Below, piece by piece: positions 27,067-36,223 of a stretch of 64,000 bases of DNA. A model generated the notes under the pieces. That model was given only the letters and a program-made list of their open reading frames with translations, was not told the origin of the DNA and made no database searches. Each line of letters starts with the position of its first letter. The stretch's first letter is position 1. This stretch comes from Sphingobium sp. (GTDB lineage Bacteria; Pseudomonadota; Alphaproteobacteria; Sphingomonadales; Sphingomonadaceae), in assembly GCA_035196065.1 (NCBI GenBank), contig CP136575.1, positions 835,001 to 899,000 on the forward strand. The letters run 5' to 3'. A program made the position numbers and the translations under genes.

Positions 27067-27336
27067 CTACATCCGGCGCGATAAAAGCATCCAGGCTGCG
27101 ATCGCGTTGCACAGCGTGTATCCGGCATATAGCCCGAATATGAGGCCGGAATTGGCATGGGCGAAAAACAGCGCTCCCAGAAGAAGTATATATTCAACCA
27201 TATAGCTTCCGTTTCGGCCAAAATGCCGGCCAAAATACAGCTTGGTATCCTCAACAAAGGGATGGCCGGATTCCATTACTGCCTTGTGCATCGCGAAATT
27301 GGCGACGCCGAGGACGAAGCAGGCGATCAGGAACAT
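27067..27336 (-). CDS. Small integral membrane protein of unknown function
   Basis: I do not recognise this 89-residue protein. It has three hydrophobic segments: residues 2-15, about 45-62 and about 64-84, separated by a hydrophilic loop with EDTKLYFGRHFGRNGSY. It follows lepB by 16 bp and has a GAGGCGG ribosome binding site, so it is probably the last gene of the pyrE-pdxJ-acpS-lepB operon. In many alphaproteobacteria rnc and era occupy this position; here they do not. Confidence 0.7.
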   Translation of the reverse strand: MFLIACFVLGVANFAMHKAVMESGHPFVEDTKLYFGRHFGRNGSYMVEYILLLGALFFAHANSGLIFGLYAGYTLCNAIAAWMLLSRRM

Positions 27337-27352
27337 CTGTCGCCCGCCTCAA

Positions 27353-28324
27353 TCATTGCGCAGTTGCCGGTTCGGCCTTTTCTGGGCGCAGGCTGGTACC
27401 TGCCCGGCCGCCGCGGAAGGAGGAGAACCAGCTCAGCGGGCTTAGTCCGGTCGTGCCGTCGAGCGAGAAAGTGATGATTTCCGCTCGTCCGCCAATCCGC
27501 TCCCATGCGACCGGGCCGCCAAGCCCGATCGGCGCATCGACGCGGCTGTCGGCGCTGTTGTCACGATTGTCTCCCAGAAGATAGAAATGCCCGGCCGGAA
27601 TGCGCAGCGGCGCGACATCGTCGGTTGTACCGCGACGGGCATCGATCGTGTCATAGCTGACGCCGTTGGGCAGCGTTTCGCGCACGATTGTCACATAGCA
27701 ATGCAGTGAACCGTCGGCTTCCTGCGCCAATGCGCCGGGAAAGTCGATTTCGGTGCATGGATTATTGGCATCGACTGCCAGATCCTTTGCCGGCTGCGCC
27801 TCTTGACGAACAGGCCGTCCATTGAGGAAAATCTGGCCGTCGCGCATTTCGAAAAGATCGCCCGGCATGCCTATCACGCGCTTGATATAATCCTGATTCT
27901 TGTCCTCAGGAGTCAGGATCACGACATCGCCGCGCTCTGGCATTGATCCCCAGATGCGGCCCTTCATTTCGGGAACGGTGAAGGCGAGCGAATCCACTTC
28001 ATCGCGCAGCACCAGCCAGCGGAACAGAGCCACCGGGTTCGGAATCGTCGGTGAAACGAAGCTCCAGCCATAGGCATATTTGGAAACGAACAGCCGGTCG
28101 CCGACCAGCAGCGTCGGCATCATTGATATTGAGGGGATATAAAAAGGTTTTGCGATGAAGCTGTGAAAGCCGAGTACCGCCAGCAGTAACCAGAACAGCC
28201 CTTTCAGCTCCGCCCAAAGGCTTGCGGCCCAGCCGGGTTTTTCGGCTTCCGGACGCGCCGCTGCAGCTTCTGGAACGGCATTATTCTTGTCTTCGGGGGT
28301 AAGTTCAGGGGTCAAACTGCTCAT
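27353..28324 (-). CDS. lepB: Signal peptidase I
   Basis: LepB removes signal peptides from secreted proteins at the outer face of the inner membrane. The 323-residue protein has a Pro/Glu-rich N-terminus, a transmembrane helix (about 40-55) and then the catalytic serine in PSISMMPTL (Ser67). The general-base lysine is in [12 protein letters not shown], and [13 protein letters not shown] is conserved box E. The ATG at 28324 overlaps the acpS stop by 4 bp. An upstream in-frame start would overlap acpS further and was rejected. Confidence 0.95.
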   Translation of the reverse strand: MSSLTPELTPEDKNNAVPEAAAARPEAEKPGWAASLWAELKGLFWLLLAVLGFHSFIAKPFYIPSISMMPTLLVGDRLFVSKYAYGWSFVSPTIPNPVALFRWLVLRDEVDSLAFTVPEMKGRIWGSMPERGDVVILTPEDKNQDYIKRVIGMPGDLFEMRDGQIFLNGRPVRQEAQPAKDLAVDANNPCTEIDFPGALAQEADGSLHCYVTIVRETLPNGVSYDTIDARRGTTDDVAPLRIPAGHFYLLGDNRDNSADSRVDAPIGLGGPVAWERIGGRAEIITFSLDGTTGLSPLSWFSSFRGGRAGTSLRPEKAEPATAQ

Positions 28325-28731
28325 GCTCTCGCTATCGCTACCGCCTCGATGATTACAAAGGCCTGCGCCCAAGGGTGATCGTCGGTCAGCGTCAAATGAA
28401 TCCGGGCCTCATAGCCGTCCGGAACCATCGCGTCGAGCCGTGCTTTCGCGCCGCCGGTCAAGGCGAGAGTCGGTGCCCCTGAGGGTGCGTTGATGACGCC
28501 GATATCCTTCATGAACACGCCGCGCTTAAAACCAGTGCCTACGGCTTTGCTAAACGCCTCTTTGGCGGCGAAGCGCTTGGCGTAGGTGCCTGCTGCTGTG
28601 AACGGGCGTTTGGCGGCTTTCGCATTTTCGACATCTGTGAAGACGCGAGCCTTAAACCGTTCGCCAAATCGATCCAGCGAGTTCTGGATCCGCTCGATAT
28701 TGCAAAGGTCGGAGCCGAGCCCGATGATCAC
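28321..28731 (-). CDS. acpS: Holo-[acyl-carrier-protein] synthase
   Basis: AcpS transfers 4'-phosphopantetheine from CoA to acyl carrier protein. The 136-residue sequence starts [16 protein letters not shown], carrying the Mg-binding aspartate, and contains [15 protein letters not shown], the family signature with catalytic glutamate. It overlaps pdxJ upstream and lepB downstream by 4 bp each, the common alphaproteobacterial pdxJ-acpS-lepB order. Confidence 0.96.
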   Translation of the reverse strand: MIIGLGSDLCNIERIQNSLDRFGERFKARVFTDVENAKAAKRPFTAAGTYAKRFAAKEAFSKAVGTGFKRGVFMKDIGVINAPSGAPTLALTGGAKARLDAMVPDGYEARIHLTLTDDHPWAQAFVIIEAVAIARA

Positions 28732-29468
28732 CGCGCGGCGTCCATCAGCGTGCGCATCCGTCGCACGCTTTCTTCCAGCCCGATAAAGATCGCCTCGCCA
28801 ACCAGATAATGGCCGATATTCAGTTCGGCGAGTTGGGGGATGGCGGCGATCGGCTGGACATTCTCAAAAGTCAGGCCGTGGCCGGCATGCGGCTCGATAC
28901 CATTTTTCGCGGCCAGCGCGGCGGCATCGCCGACACGTTTCAGTTCGCGTTCCACGCCGGGGCCATCATTGTCGAGAAACAGATGGGCATAGCGGCCGGT
29001 GTGAAACTCGACCACCGGGGCACGCAGTCGCATCGCCGCCTCAATCTGTTGCGCTTCGGGCTCGATAAACAGGCTGACCCTGATCCCCGCATCAAGCAGC
29101 CGCGTGACGATCGGCGCGAGATGATTATGTTGTCCCGCCGCATCAAGCCCGCCCTCTGTCGTGCGCTCCTCGCGACGTTCGGGGACGATGCAGGCGGCAT
29201 GCGGCTTGTGACGCAACGCGATCGCCAGCATTTCCTCGGTCGCGGCCATTTCAAGATTCACCGGCAACTGCGCTTGCGCCATGATCGCATCGAGATCGGT
29301 GTCACGGATATGCCGCCGGTCTTCGCGCAGGTGGACGGTGATTCCGTCGCCGCCCGCTGCCTCGACAATACGCACTGCCCGCATCGGATCAGGGTGATCG
29401 CCGCCGCGCGCATTGCGGATCGTGGCGACATGATCGATGTTGACGCCTAGGCGGAGCATTAGGTTCAT
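28728..29468 (-). CDS. pdxJ: Pyridoxine 5'-phosphate synthase
   Basis: PdxJ condenses 1-deoxyxylulose 5-phosphate with 3-amino-1-hydroxyacetone phosphate to give pyridoxine 5'-phosphate (DXP-dependent vitamin B6 route). The 246-residue barrel opens with [19 protein letters not shown] and contains [21 protein letters not shown] and [11 protein letters not shown], all typical. The gene is coupled by 4-bp overlaps to pyrE and acpS. Confidence 0.96.
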   Translation of the reverse strand: MNLMLRLGVNIDHVATIRNARGGDHPDPMRAVRIVEAAGGDGITVHLREDRRHIRDTDLDAIMAQAQLPVNLEMAATEEMLAIALRHKPHAACIVPERREERTTEGGLDAAGQHNHLAPIVTRLLDAGIRVSLFIEPEAQQIEAAMRLRAPVVEFHTGRYAHLFLDNDGPGVERELKRVGDAAALAAKNGIEPHAGHGLTFENVQPIAAIPQLAELNIGHYLVGEAIFIGLEESVRRMRTLMDAAR

Positions 29469-30049
29469 GCGATCTTGCGGCTTCCGGGCTTCGTCGCCGG
29501 AATGGCGGCGAGTTCGGCAGGAACCTCTTCGGGCGCGTAGGTCGGAAAGTTCAATTCGATCAGAGGGTAGAAGGGCACGCCCAGATCAGCTGTGCCGCCC
29601 GACCGGTCGATGATGGATGCCGCCGCGATCACCTCGCCGCCGGCTTCTTCAACGGCCTTGATTGCTTCACGCGATGAAAGGCCAGTGGTAACGACATCTT
29701 CGACCAGCAGCACTTTCTGGCCCGGTTCAATGGAAAAACCGCGGCGAAGTCCGAATACGCCATCTGGACGCTCAACGAAAAGGGCGTTCACCTCAAGCGC
29801 ACGGCCCATTTCATGGCCGATGATAATGCCGCCCATTGCGGGCGAGATTACCACCTCGATCGCACTGCGCACTTCGCGCGGCAATTTCTGCGCAATCGCA
29901 ATTGCGATGCGGCTCGCGCGGGCAGGATCCATCAAAAGTCGCGCACATTGCAGATAGTTGGCGCTATGCCGTCCGGACGAGAGCAGGAAATGCCCTTCTA
30001 GCAAAGCTTCGGCAGCGCGGAATTCGGAGAGGATTTCATCTTCGGTCAT
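29465..30049 (-). CDS. pyrE: Orotate phosphoribosyltransferase
   Basis: PyrE adds phosphoribosyl to orotate to form OMP in pyrimidine synthesis. The 194-residue product has GHFLLSSGRHSANYLQCA at the N-terminus, the catalytic loop around FVERPDGVFGLRRGF and the PRPP motif VLLVEDVVTTGLSS. The ATG at 30049 gives the expected N-terminus; the open frame runs 19 codons further up. It is the first gene of the operon with pdxJ, acpS and lepB. A TATAAA sequence at 30070-30065 (minus strand) may be its -10 box, implying a very short leader. Confidence 0.95.
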   Translation of the reverse strand: MTEDEILSEFRAAEALLEGHFLLSSGRHSANYLQCARLLMDPARASRIAIAIAQKLPREVRSAIEVVISPAMGGIIIGHEMGRALEVNALFVERPDGVFGLRRGFSIEPGQKVLLVEDVVTTGLSSREAIKAVEEAGGEVIAAASIIDRSGGTADLGVPFYPLIELNFPTYAPEEVPAELAAIPATKPGSRKIA

Positions 30050-30079
30050 GTTTTTGGGAGAGCCTTTATATGACGTGCA

Positions 30080-30107
30080 ATTGCGGTTGCGCAGTTTGCA
30101 ACGCAAT
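30080..30107. promoter_or_regulatory. Inverted repeat upstream of pyrE in the pyrE/ctaC divergent region
   Basis: ATTGCGGTTGC (30080-30090) and GCAACGCAAT (30098-30107) pair over 10 bp with one bulged base around a 7-nt spacer. It lies just upstream of the presumed pyrE -10 box and about 50 bp from the ctaC -35 box. Further TTGC motifs follow at 30140-30150. It is a candidate operator for either gene. Confidence 0.45.
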
Positions 30108-30156
30108 TAGGTGGAAAACCCGCACAAATAAATGCAAAAATTGCTATTGCGGGTGC

Positions 30157-30185
30157 TTGAGGCTTGTGACAAGCGCGCCTATAAG
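30157..30185 (+). promoter_or_regulatory. Candidate promoter of the cytochrome oxidase operon
   Basis: TTGAGG (30157-30162) and TATAAG (30180-30185) are separated by exactly 17 bp, the optimal sigma-70 spacing, and lie 80 bp before the ctaC start. It is the best promoter-like match in the 216-bp gap between pyrE and ctaC. Confidence 0.6.
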
Positions 30186-30265
30186 CCGCGCCAAATCGCG
30201 GTTTTTGATAAGCGATGTTATGGCAAGTGGCGGAAACGTCGTTTCAAGATTACGGGGCTAACGTA

Positions 30266-31402
30266 ATGAATGTTTTGAAGAAATTTATTCTGGCTTGCGG
30301 ACTGCTGATGGTGCCCGCGCTGGTTTCGGCGCAGGCCGCGAATCCTGCCCCGGCACCTGCTGCTGCTGAGGCAAAAGCGGTGCCGGCACCGGTCCCGGGC
30401 AATGCCGCGGCCGTTCCGGCCGCTGGTGAGGCGCCTGCCGCGCCGGCTGCAGATGCCGCCGCCGCACCTGCTGCTGCCGATGATGGTTCGCTTCCCGGCT
30501 ACACGCCGCTGGCTCCTGATTATGCCAACAGCGTTGGTATGCCGCATGAGCGCGGCGTCGATTTCCAGGAACAGTTCAGCCCCAATGGCCATTATGCAAA
30601 ATGGATCAACAATGTGATCCTGCTGCCGATCATCATTGCCATTGCGCTCTTCGTATTGGGCCTTCTCCTCTGGGTGATCGTTCGTTATCGCCGAGCGGCA
30701 AACCCCAATCCTTCGAAGACGACGCATAACACCGCGATTGAGGTGATCTGGACGCTGGTTCCGGTGCTGATCCTTCTTGGTATTGCGTACCCCTCGCTCG
30801 ACCTGCTCGCAAAGCAGTTCAAGCCCGCCCCCAAGGAGGCGGTGACCGTGAAGGTGACTGGTTATCAATGGTATTGGGGTTACACCTATCCCGACCATGG
30901 CGGCTTTGAAGTTGTATCTAACATGCTCAAGGAGCAGGCCGACGTGAATGCCGGTGAGCGCTTCCGTACCGAAAATGACGGTCCGAAGCTGCTTGCGGTC
31001 GACAACCGCATGGTCGTGCCGGCCGGCGTTCCGCTGCGCATCCAGACCACCGCTGCTGACGTCATTCACGCTTTTGCGGTGCCCTCGCTCTGGTTCAAGC
31101 TGGATGCCGTTCCTGGCCGGTTGAATGAAAAGGCGCTGCTGATCGAAAAGCCGGGCGTCTATTTTGGCCAATGCTCTGAACTTTGCGGTGCACGTCACGC
31201 GTTCATGCCGATCGTGGTTGAGGCGCTTCCGCCCGCGCAATTCGCGGCTTGGGTGAAGGCAAAGGGTGGCGCGATGCCGGGCGAAAAGCCGGCTGAGGCT
31301 GCTGCTCCCGCTGCGGCTCCTGCCGCTGCCGCACCGGCTGCTGCTGCACCCGCCGCTACTGAAACTGCCAAGGCCGCCACTCCGGCGCCTGCTGCACAAT
31401 AA
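30266..31402 (+). CDS. ctaC: Cytochrome c oxidase subunit II
   Basis: Subunit II receives electrons from cytochrome c through its binuclear CuA centre. The 378-residue precursor has a signal peptide ending VSAQA, an unusually long Ala/Pro-rich linker (about residues 24-72), two transmembrane helices (around NNVILLPIIIAIALFVLG and IWTLVPVLILLGIAYP) and a cupredoxin domain. CuA ligands are visible in CSELCGARHAFMPI. The aromatic electron-entry patch GYQWYWGYTYP is present. A second Ala/Pro-rich tail of about 40 residues ends the protein. The ATG at 30266 was chosen because it starts the signal peptide. Confidence 0.96.
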   Translation: MNVLKKFILACGLLMVPALVSAQAANPAPAPAAAEAKAVPAPVPGNAAAVPAAGEAPAAPAADAAAAPAAADDGSLPGYTPLAPDYANSVGMPHERGVDFQEQFSPNGHYAKWINNVILLPIIIAIALFVLGLLLWVIVRYRRAANPNPSKTTHNTAIEVIWTLVPVLILLGIAYPSLDLLAKQFKPAPKEAVTVKVTGYQWYWGYTYPDHGGFEVVSNMLKEQADVNAGERFRTENDGPKLLAVDNRMVVPAGVPLRIQTTAADVIHAFAVPSLWFKLDAVPGRLNEKALLIEKPGVYFGQCSELCGARHAFMPIVVEALPPAQFAAWVKAKGGAMPGEKPAEAAAPAAAPAAAAPAAAAPAATETAKAATPAPAAQ

Positions 31403-31420
31403 GACAAGAGGTCGACTCAC

Positions 31421-33097
31421 ATGACGACAATCGCCGCCAATCCCGCTGATCTCCATGATCATGCGCATGACGCTGACCATAAGCCGGGCTTCTTTGCCCG
31501 CTGGTTCATGTCCACCAACCACAAGGATATCGGAACGCTGTATCTGATCTTCGCAATCTTTGCCGGCATTATTGGCGGCGGGATTTCGGGTTTGATGCGG
31601 CTTGAGCTTGCCGAGCCCGGCATCCAGTATCTCCAGACCTGGGCGAGCTGGCACAATTCGATGGTTGGCGGCGGTGCTGCCAGCCTCGATGAAGCCTATC
31701 ACATGTGGAACGTGCTCATCACTGCGCACGGCCTGATCATGGTCTTCTTCATGGTCATGCCTGCAATCATCGGTGGTTTCGGCAACTGGTTCGTGCCTCT
31801 GATGATCGGCGCGCCCGACATGGCGTTCCCGCGCATGAACAACATCAGCTTCTGGCTGACGGTCGTTGCGTTCCTGATGCTCCTTGGATCAAGCTTTGTT
31901 CCGGGTGGTACGGGCTATGGTGCCGGTACGGGTTGGACGGTCTATGCACCGCTTTCAACCAGCGGTTCGGTCGGCCCCGCAGTCGACATGGCGATCTTCT
32001 CACTCCACCTTGCAGGTGCTGCGTCGATCCTCGGTGCTGTTAACTTCATCACCACAATCTTCAACATGCGTGCGCCGGGCATGACCCTGCATAAAATGCC
32101 GCTGTTTGTCTGGTCGGTTCTGGTCACGGCATTCCTGCTGCTGCTCGCCCTTCCGGTTCTTGCGGCCGCTATCACCATGTTGCTCGTTGACCGCAATTTC
32201 GGCGGTGCATTCTTTGATGCAGCGGCCGGTGGTGACCCGATCCTTTACCAGCATCTCTTCTGGTTCTTCGGCCACCCCGAAGTGTACATCATGATTCTGC
32301 CCGGCTTCGGCATCGTCAGCCAGATTGTTGCGACCTTCAGCCGCAAGCCGGTCTTCGGCTATCTCGGCATGGCTTATGCGATGGTTGCGATTGGTGTGGT
32401 CGGGTTCGTCGTTTGGGCGCACCACATGTTCACGATCGGCATGAGCGTCGAAATGAAGATGTACTTCACCGCGGCAACGATGGTGATCGCCGTTCCCACC
32501 GGCATCAAGATCTTTAGCTGGATCGCAACCATGTGGGGCGGTTCGCTCAGCTTCAAGACCCCGATGGTCTGGGCTCTTGGCTTCATCTTCATGTTCACCG
32601 TTGGTGGCGTGACCGGTGTCGTCCTTGCCAATGGCGGTATCGACGATAACCTGCACGATACCTATTATGTTGTCGCGCATTTCCACTATGTGCTTTCGCT
32701 GGGTGCCGTCTTCTCGCTGTTCGCCGGTTTCTACTACTGGTTCGGCAAGATGAGCGGTCGCCATCTGAGCGAATTCCTCGGCCATCTCCACTTCTGGGTA
32801 TTCTTCATCGGCGTGAACATGCTGTTCTTCCCGATGCACTTCCTCGGAAATCAGGGCATGCCGCGTCGCTATCCCGACTATCCGGAAGCCTATGCGCACT
32901 GGAACGAAATCGCGTCCTATGGCTATGCCGTAATGGGCGTTGGCGTTCTGATCTTCTTCGTCAACGTGATCTGGTCGCTTGTCGCTGGTCGCAAGGCGGA
33001 AGACAATTATTGGGGTGAAGGTGCAACGACCCTCGAATGGACGTTGACCAGCCCGCCGCCTTATCACCAGTTCGAAACGCTGCCGGTGATCAAGTAA
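31421..33097 (+). CDS. ctaD: Cytochrome c oxidase subunit I
   Basis: Subunit I holds heme a and the heme a3-CuB oxygen-reducing site. The 558-residue protein has twelve expected membrane helices. [18 protein letters not shown] carries a heme a ligand, and [17 protein letters not shown] has the CuB histidine cross-linked to tyrosine. HHMF supplies further CuB histidines, and [17 protein letters not shown] has the heme a3 and second heme a histidines. The D-channel and K-channel regions look intact, which points to an A-type aa3 oxidase. It lies 18 bp after ctaC. Confidence 0.97.
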   Translation: MTTIAANPADLHDHAHDADHKPGFFARWFMSTNHKDIGTLYLIFAIFAGIIGGGISGLMRLELAEPGIQYLQTWASWHNSMVGGGAASLDEAYHMWNVLITAHGLIMVFFMVMPAIIGGFGNWFVPLMIGAPDMAFPRMNNISFWLTVVAFLMLLGSSFVPGGTGYGAGTGWTVYAPLSTSGSVGPAVDMAIFSLHLAGAASILGAVNFITTIFNMRAPGMTLHKMPLFVWSVLVTAFLLLLALPVLAAAITMLLVDRNFGGAFFDAAAGGDPILYQHLFWFFGHPEVYIMILPGFGIVSQIVATFSRKPVFGYLGMAYAMVAIGVVGFVVWAHHMFTIGMSVEMKMYFTAATMVIAVPTGIKIFSWIATMWGGSLSFKTPMVWALGFIFMFTVGGVTGVVLANGGIDDNLHDTYYVVAHFHYVLSLGAVFSLFAGFYYWFGKMSGRHLSEFLGHLHFWVFFIGVNMLFFPMHFLGNQGMPRRYPDYPEAYAHWNEIASYGYAVMGVGVLIFFVNVIWSLVAGRKAEDNYWGEGATTLEWTLTSPPPYHQFETLPVIK

Positions 33098-33107
33098 GCC
33101 GAAAATG

Positions 33108-33144
33108 CTCTCCTCCCGCGTGCACGCTGCATGCGGGAGGAGAG
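33108..33144. repeat. Strong stem-loop between ctaD and ctaB
   Basis: CTCTCCTCCCGC (33108-33119) and GCGGGAGGAGAG (33133-33144) form a perfect 12-bp stem. GTGCA and TGCAT inside extend it to about 17 pairs with a 3-nt loop. No T-run follows, so it is more likely an mRNA-stability or attenuation element than a full terminator. The CTCCCGC/GCGGGAG core resembles that of the repeat between the metH halves. Confidence 0.7.
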
Positions 33145-33230
33145 AGGGAAGCGCGCCTTGGGCCATGCTCTTCCCTTGTTCCAAGGCCCGAACCTGGCTC
33201 CTTACGGTAACGTCAGGGGTAGGAAAACAG

Positions 33231-34136
33231 ATGACAACGACAACGCATGACATCGGATTGCCTGCCCGTTGGCAGGATTTCTGGGCGCTGACCAAGCCCC
33301 GGGTGATGTCCCTTGTCGTTTTTACGGCACTGTGCGGATTATTGGCCGCGCCGGGCTCGATCCACCCAGTGATCGCCTTTACCGCAATCCTGTGCATCGC
33401 GACCGGCGCCGGAGCTTCGGGTGCTTTGAACCAATGGTACGAAGCCGAACTTGACGCCAAGATGCAGCGCACGGCATCGCGTCCGCTCCCGGCGGGGCGG
33501 ATGGACAAAACATCGGCGCTGCATTTCGGTATCGGGCTGGCCGCCTTTTCGGTCGGCATCATGGGCGTTGCCGTGGGTTGGCTGGCAGCCGGAATTCTGG
33601 CTTTTTCGATTCTGTTTTACGCCGTCATCTATACGATGTGGCTAAAGCCTAATACGCCCCAAAACATCGTGATCGGCGGCGCAGCGGGTGCATTTCCGCC
33701 AGTAATCGGTTGGGCCGCAGTGACAGGTGACATCACGATCCTCCCCATATTGATGTTCGCCATCATCTTTTTTTGGACGCCGCCGCATTTCTGGGCGCTC
33801 GCACTGTTCATGAAATCCGATTATGGCGCGGCCGGTATCCCAATGTTGCCCAATGTTTCCGGACAGCGCGTCACCCGCAACCAGATTTTCGGATATAGCT
33901 GGGTGCTCGCCATTGTTGCCATTGCACCTTGGCTGATGGGAATGACGGGCGCGATCTACGGCGGTGTGTCGGTCGTCCTCAATCTGCTGTTTCTGGCGCT
34001 GGCTTTGCCTGTCTGGCGCAGCGAGACCAAGGAAGCCGCCGAAATGAAGGCTGAAAAGCGGCTCTTCGCTTATTCGGTTCTCTATCTTTTCGTACTTTTT
34101 GCAGCGCTTGCGCTCGATAGGATGCTGTTGGCATGA
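33231..34136 (+). CDS. ctaB: Heme O synthase (protoheme IX farnesyltransferase)
   Basis: CtaB attaches a farnesyl group to heme B to give heme O, the precursor of the heme A needed by subunit I. The 301-residue UbiA-type prenyltransferase has about nine membrane helices, the first aspartate-rich motif within [21 protein letters not shown], and [12 protein letters not shown]. The ATG at 33231 follows AGGGGTAGG; the longer open frame includes the upstream stem-loop and was rejected. Heme A synthase (ctaA) is not in the window. Confidence 0.95.
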   Translation: MTTTTHDIGLPARWQDFWALTKPRVMSLVVFTALCGLLAAPGSIHPVIAFTAILCIATGAGASGALNQWYEAELDAKMQRTASRPLPAGRMDKTSALHFGIGLAAFSVGIMGVAVGWLAAGILAFSILFYAVIYTMWLKPNTPQNIVIGGAAGAFPPVIGWAAVTGDITILPILMFAIIFFWTPPHFWALALFMKSDYGAAGIPMLPNVSGQRVTRNQIFGYSWVLAIVAIAPWLMGMTGAIYGGVSVVLNLLFLALALPVWRSETKEAAEMKAEKRLFAYSVLYLFVLFAALALDRMLLA

Positions 34137-34318
34137 CCGAACAGGAAAAAAAGCCCGTCGACATGGGCCCGCGAATGGTAGGCAGCCTCAGCGTTGATGA
34201 AAGCCGTCAGGTGCGCGAGCGTCAGGCCAGCCGTTCAAACGTCATGGGCGTCGTCCTGATCGGTCTTTGTGTGCTATTCTTTGCAATCACCATTGTTAAA
34301 GTCGGAGTATGGGGATGA
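34133..34318 (+). CDS. coxF: CoxF-like small membrane protein of the oxidase operon
   Basis: This 61-residue protein has a charged N-terminus and one C-terminal transmembrane helix, [20 protein letters not shown]. Short proteins with the same tail pattern (FFxITIVKxG) lie between ctaB and ctaG in many alphaproteobacteria and are called CoxF. Its role in oxidase assembly is not defined. It overlaps ctaB and ctaG by 4 bp each (ATGA), so its synthesis is coupled to both. Confidence 0.82.
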   Translation: MTEQEKKPVDMGPRMVGSLSVDESRQVRERQASRSNVMGVVLIGLCVLFFAITIVKVGVWG

Positions 34319-34881
34319 ATGACGTTGCCAATCCGAAGCCCAAATCCAATCTGAAGACGGGCCTCATGGCTGGCGGCCTTGCTGTTGCCATGGTGGGCAT
34401 GGGCTTTGCTGCTGTGCCGCTTTACCGCATTTTCTGCCAAATCACAGGATTTGGCGGAACGACGATGCGGGTCAGCGAAGCGCAAGCTGCGACGATTCCT
34501 GTAAGCAACAAGACCATCGTTGTTCGTTTCGACGCGAACCAGCGCGACCTGCCTTGGGACTTTAGACCCGAAAGGCCGACCGATACGGTCAGCATCGGCG
34601 CACGTGACATGTCGGTCTATATTGCGAAAAACAATTCCAATCAGCCGGTCAAGGGCATGGCGACGTTCAACGTCAGCCCCGCTCAAGCAGGCCAATATTT
34701 CAACAAGGTGCAATGTTTCTGCTTTACCGAGCAGATATTGCAACCCGGGCAACAGGTGCGGATGCCCGTACTCTATTATGTCGATCCGAAGATTATGACC
34801 GATCCGGATACCAAGGACATCGAAGAAATTACCCTCAGCTATACCTTCTATCCCGTGGACGAGACGGAAACGGGAAGCTAA
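34315..34881 (+). CDS. ctaG: Cytochrome c oxidase assembly protein CtaG/Cox11
   Basis: Cox11 delivers copper to the CuB site of subunit I. The 188-residue protein has one transmembrane helix (about residues 17-37) and a periplasmic immunoglobulin-like domain with copper-binding VQCFCFTEQ and VLYYVDP. I chose the ATG at 34315 because it overlaps the coxF stop (ATGA) and has GGAG 7 bp upstream; an ATG 6 bp earlier is too close to that site. Confidence 0.95.
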   Translation: MNDVANPKPKSNLKTGLMAGGLAVAMVGMGFAAVPLYRIFCQITGFGGTTMRVSEAQAATIPVSNKTIVVRFDANQRDLPWDFRPERPTDTVSIGARDMSVYIAKNNSNQPVKGMATFNVSPAQAGQYFNKVQCFCFTEQILQPGQQVRMPVLYYVDPKIMTDPDTKDIEEITLSYTFYPVDETETGS

Positions 34882-34920
34882 GGGCTAAAAAAACAGGTTA
34901 GGGAATAGGGAAGTCAAGCA

Positions 34921-35808
34921 ATGGCCGGTGCCAAGAACCACGATTATCATATCCTCCCGCCGAGCGCGACGCCGATCATCGGTTCGTTTGCGGCGTTCAC
35001 CATGTTCTTCGGGCTGGTGATGTGGATGCACCCCAAGGAATTGGGCAGCTATGGCAGCCTAATTTTCGGTGCAGGCCTGCTAGGCGTGCTCTATACTTTC
35101 TGGACATGGTGGGCGGACACCATCCGTGAAGCCCATGCCGGTGATCACACGCCGGTGGTGCAATTGCACCTGCGCTACGGCATGATCCTGTTTATCGCAT
35201 CAGAAGTGATGTTCTTCGTAGGCTGGTTCTGGGCCTGGTTTGATTTCTCGCTTTTCCCGAAGGCCCTGCAGATCGAAATCGACCATGCAACCCACGCCTT
35301 TGCCGTCACCAACATGATCGGGCAGGAAGGCGCTGAGGCATTCAAGCAATGGCCGCCCAAGGGCATGCAGGTGTTTGACGCGTTCAGCCTACCTTTGCTC
35401 AACACGCTGATCCTGCTTTGCTCGGGGACTACCGTAACTTGGGCGCACCACTCGCTGATCAATGGCGACCGTAAGGGCCTGATCAACGGTCTTTGGGTGA
35501 CCATCGGTCTTGGCCTGCTCTTCAGCTGCATCCAGGCTTATGAATATGCCATCGCACCGTTCCCCTTTGCCGGTCTGAACTATGGCTCAGCCTTCTTCAT
35601 GGCGACGGGTTTCCATGGTTTCCACGTCATTGTCGGAACGATCTTCCTGATGGTCTGCCTTGGACGCGCCTATAAGGGTCACTTCACACCGAAGCAGCAC
35701 TTCGGTTTTGAAGCAGCGGCCTGGTACTGGCACTTCGTCGACGTCGTCTGGCTGTTCCTCTTCATCGCCATCTATGTCTGGGGTGGATGGGGCGCGCCGG
35801 TCCATTGA
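34921..35808 (+). CDS. ctaE: Cytochrome c oxidase subunit III
   Basis: Subunit III stabilises the oxidase core and supports proton uptake and lipid binding. The 295-residue protein has seven expected helices with HLRYGMILFIASEVMFFVGWFWAWF, SGTTVTWAHHSL, GFHGFHVIVGTIFL and a C-terminal FEAAAWYWHFVDVVWLFLF, all characteristic. It lies 39 bp after ctaG. Together with ctaC and ctaD it completes the catalytic core in this operon. Confidence 0.96.
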   Translation: MAGAKNHDYHILPPSATPIIGSFAAFTMFFGLVMWMHPKELGSYGSLIFGAGLLGVLYTFWTWWADTIREAHAGDHTPVVQLHLRYGMILFIASEVMFFVGWFWAWFDFSLFPKALQIEIDHATHAFAVTNMIGQEGAEAFKQWPPKGMQVFDAFSLPLLNTLILLCSGTTVTWAHHSLINGDRKGLINGLWVTIGLGLLFSCIQAYEYAIAPFPFAGLNYGSAFFMATGFHGFHVIVGTIFLMVCLGRAYKGHFTPKQHFGFEAAAWYWHFVDVVWLFLFIAIYVWGGWGAPVH

Positions 35809-35824
35809 TCGGCAGTTAGGTCCT

Positions 35825-36223
35825 ATGACCGACATAGAAGAAACCGAAAAAGGGCAGCCTGGCATCGCCGTGGCTGCCCTTTTTGGCCTTTGTCCGGAAT
35901 GCGGTGCCAAAACGCTGTTCGCTGCCCCAGCGCAATTTGCCGATCGATGCGACAATTGTGGGCTAGATTATTCGGCTTTCAATGTGGGGGATGGGCCAGC
36001 CGCCATTTTGACCCTGTTGCTGGGCGCACTGATTATCGCGGCTGCAATTTCGCTTGATGTTGCGGTGAGACCACCCTTCTGGGTCCATGTCCTGATCTGG
36101 GTGCCGGTTACCAGCCTGATGGTGCTGTTCTCGCTTCGCATCGCAAAAGGGGCCTTGCTGATTGCAGAGCATCGGAACAAGGCCCGCGAGGGCAAGCTCG
36201 CAGATAAGGACCCGGAAGAATGA
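35825..36223 (+). CDS. DUF983 family membrane protein
   Basis: This 132-residue protein has an N-terminal zinc-ribbon-like motif (GLCPECGAKTLF and RCDNCGLDY) and two membrane helices (around ILTLLLGALIIAAAISL and WVHVLIWVPVTSLMVLF), as in DUF983 proteins. Genes of this family are common in alphaproteobacterial oxidase operons, next to ctaE and surf1 as here, and probably aid oxidase assembly. The ATG at 35825 was preferred because longer open-frame starts lie inside ctaE. It overlaps surf1 by 4 bp. Confidence 0.88.
   Translation: MTDIEETEKGQPGIAVAALFGLCPECGAKTLFAAPAQFADRCDNCGLDYSAFNVGDGPAAILTLLLGALIIAAAISLDVAVRPPFWVHVLIWVPVTSLMVLFSLRIAKGALLIAEHRNKAREGKLADKDPEE

Noticed and set aside
30218-31729. 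503-codon minus-strand open frame opposite ctaC and the start of ctaD
   Set aside because: Its composition (runs of Ser/Arg/Gly) is the reverse reading of the Ala/Pro-rich ctaC segments; ctaC and ctaD on the plus strand are unmistakable.
32000-33562. 520-codon minus-strand open frame opposite ctaD and ctaB
   Set aside because: Antisense shadow; it spans the ctaD-ctaB stem-loop and resembles no protein.
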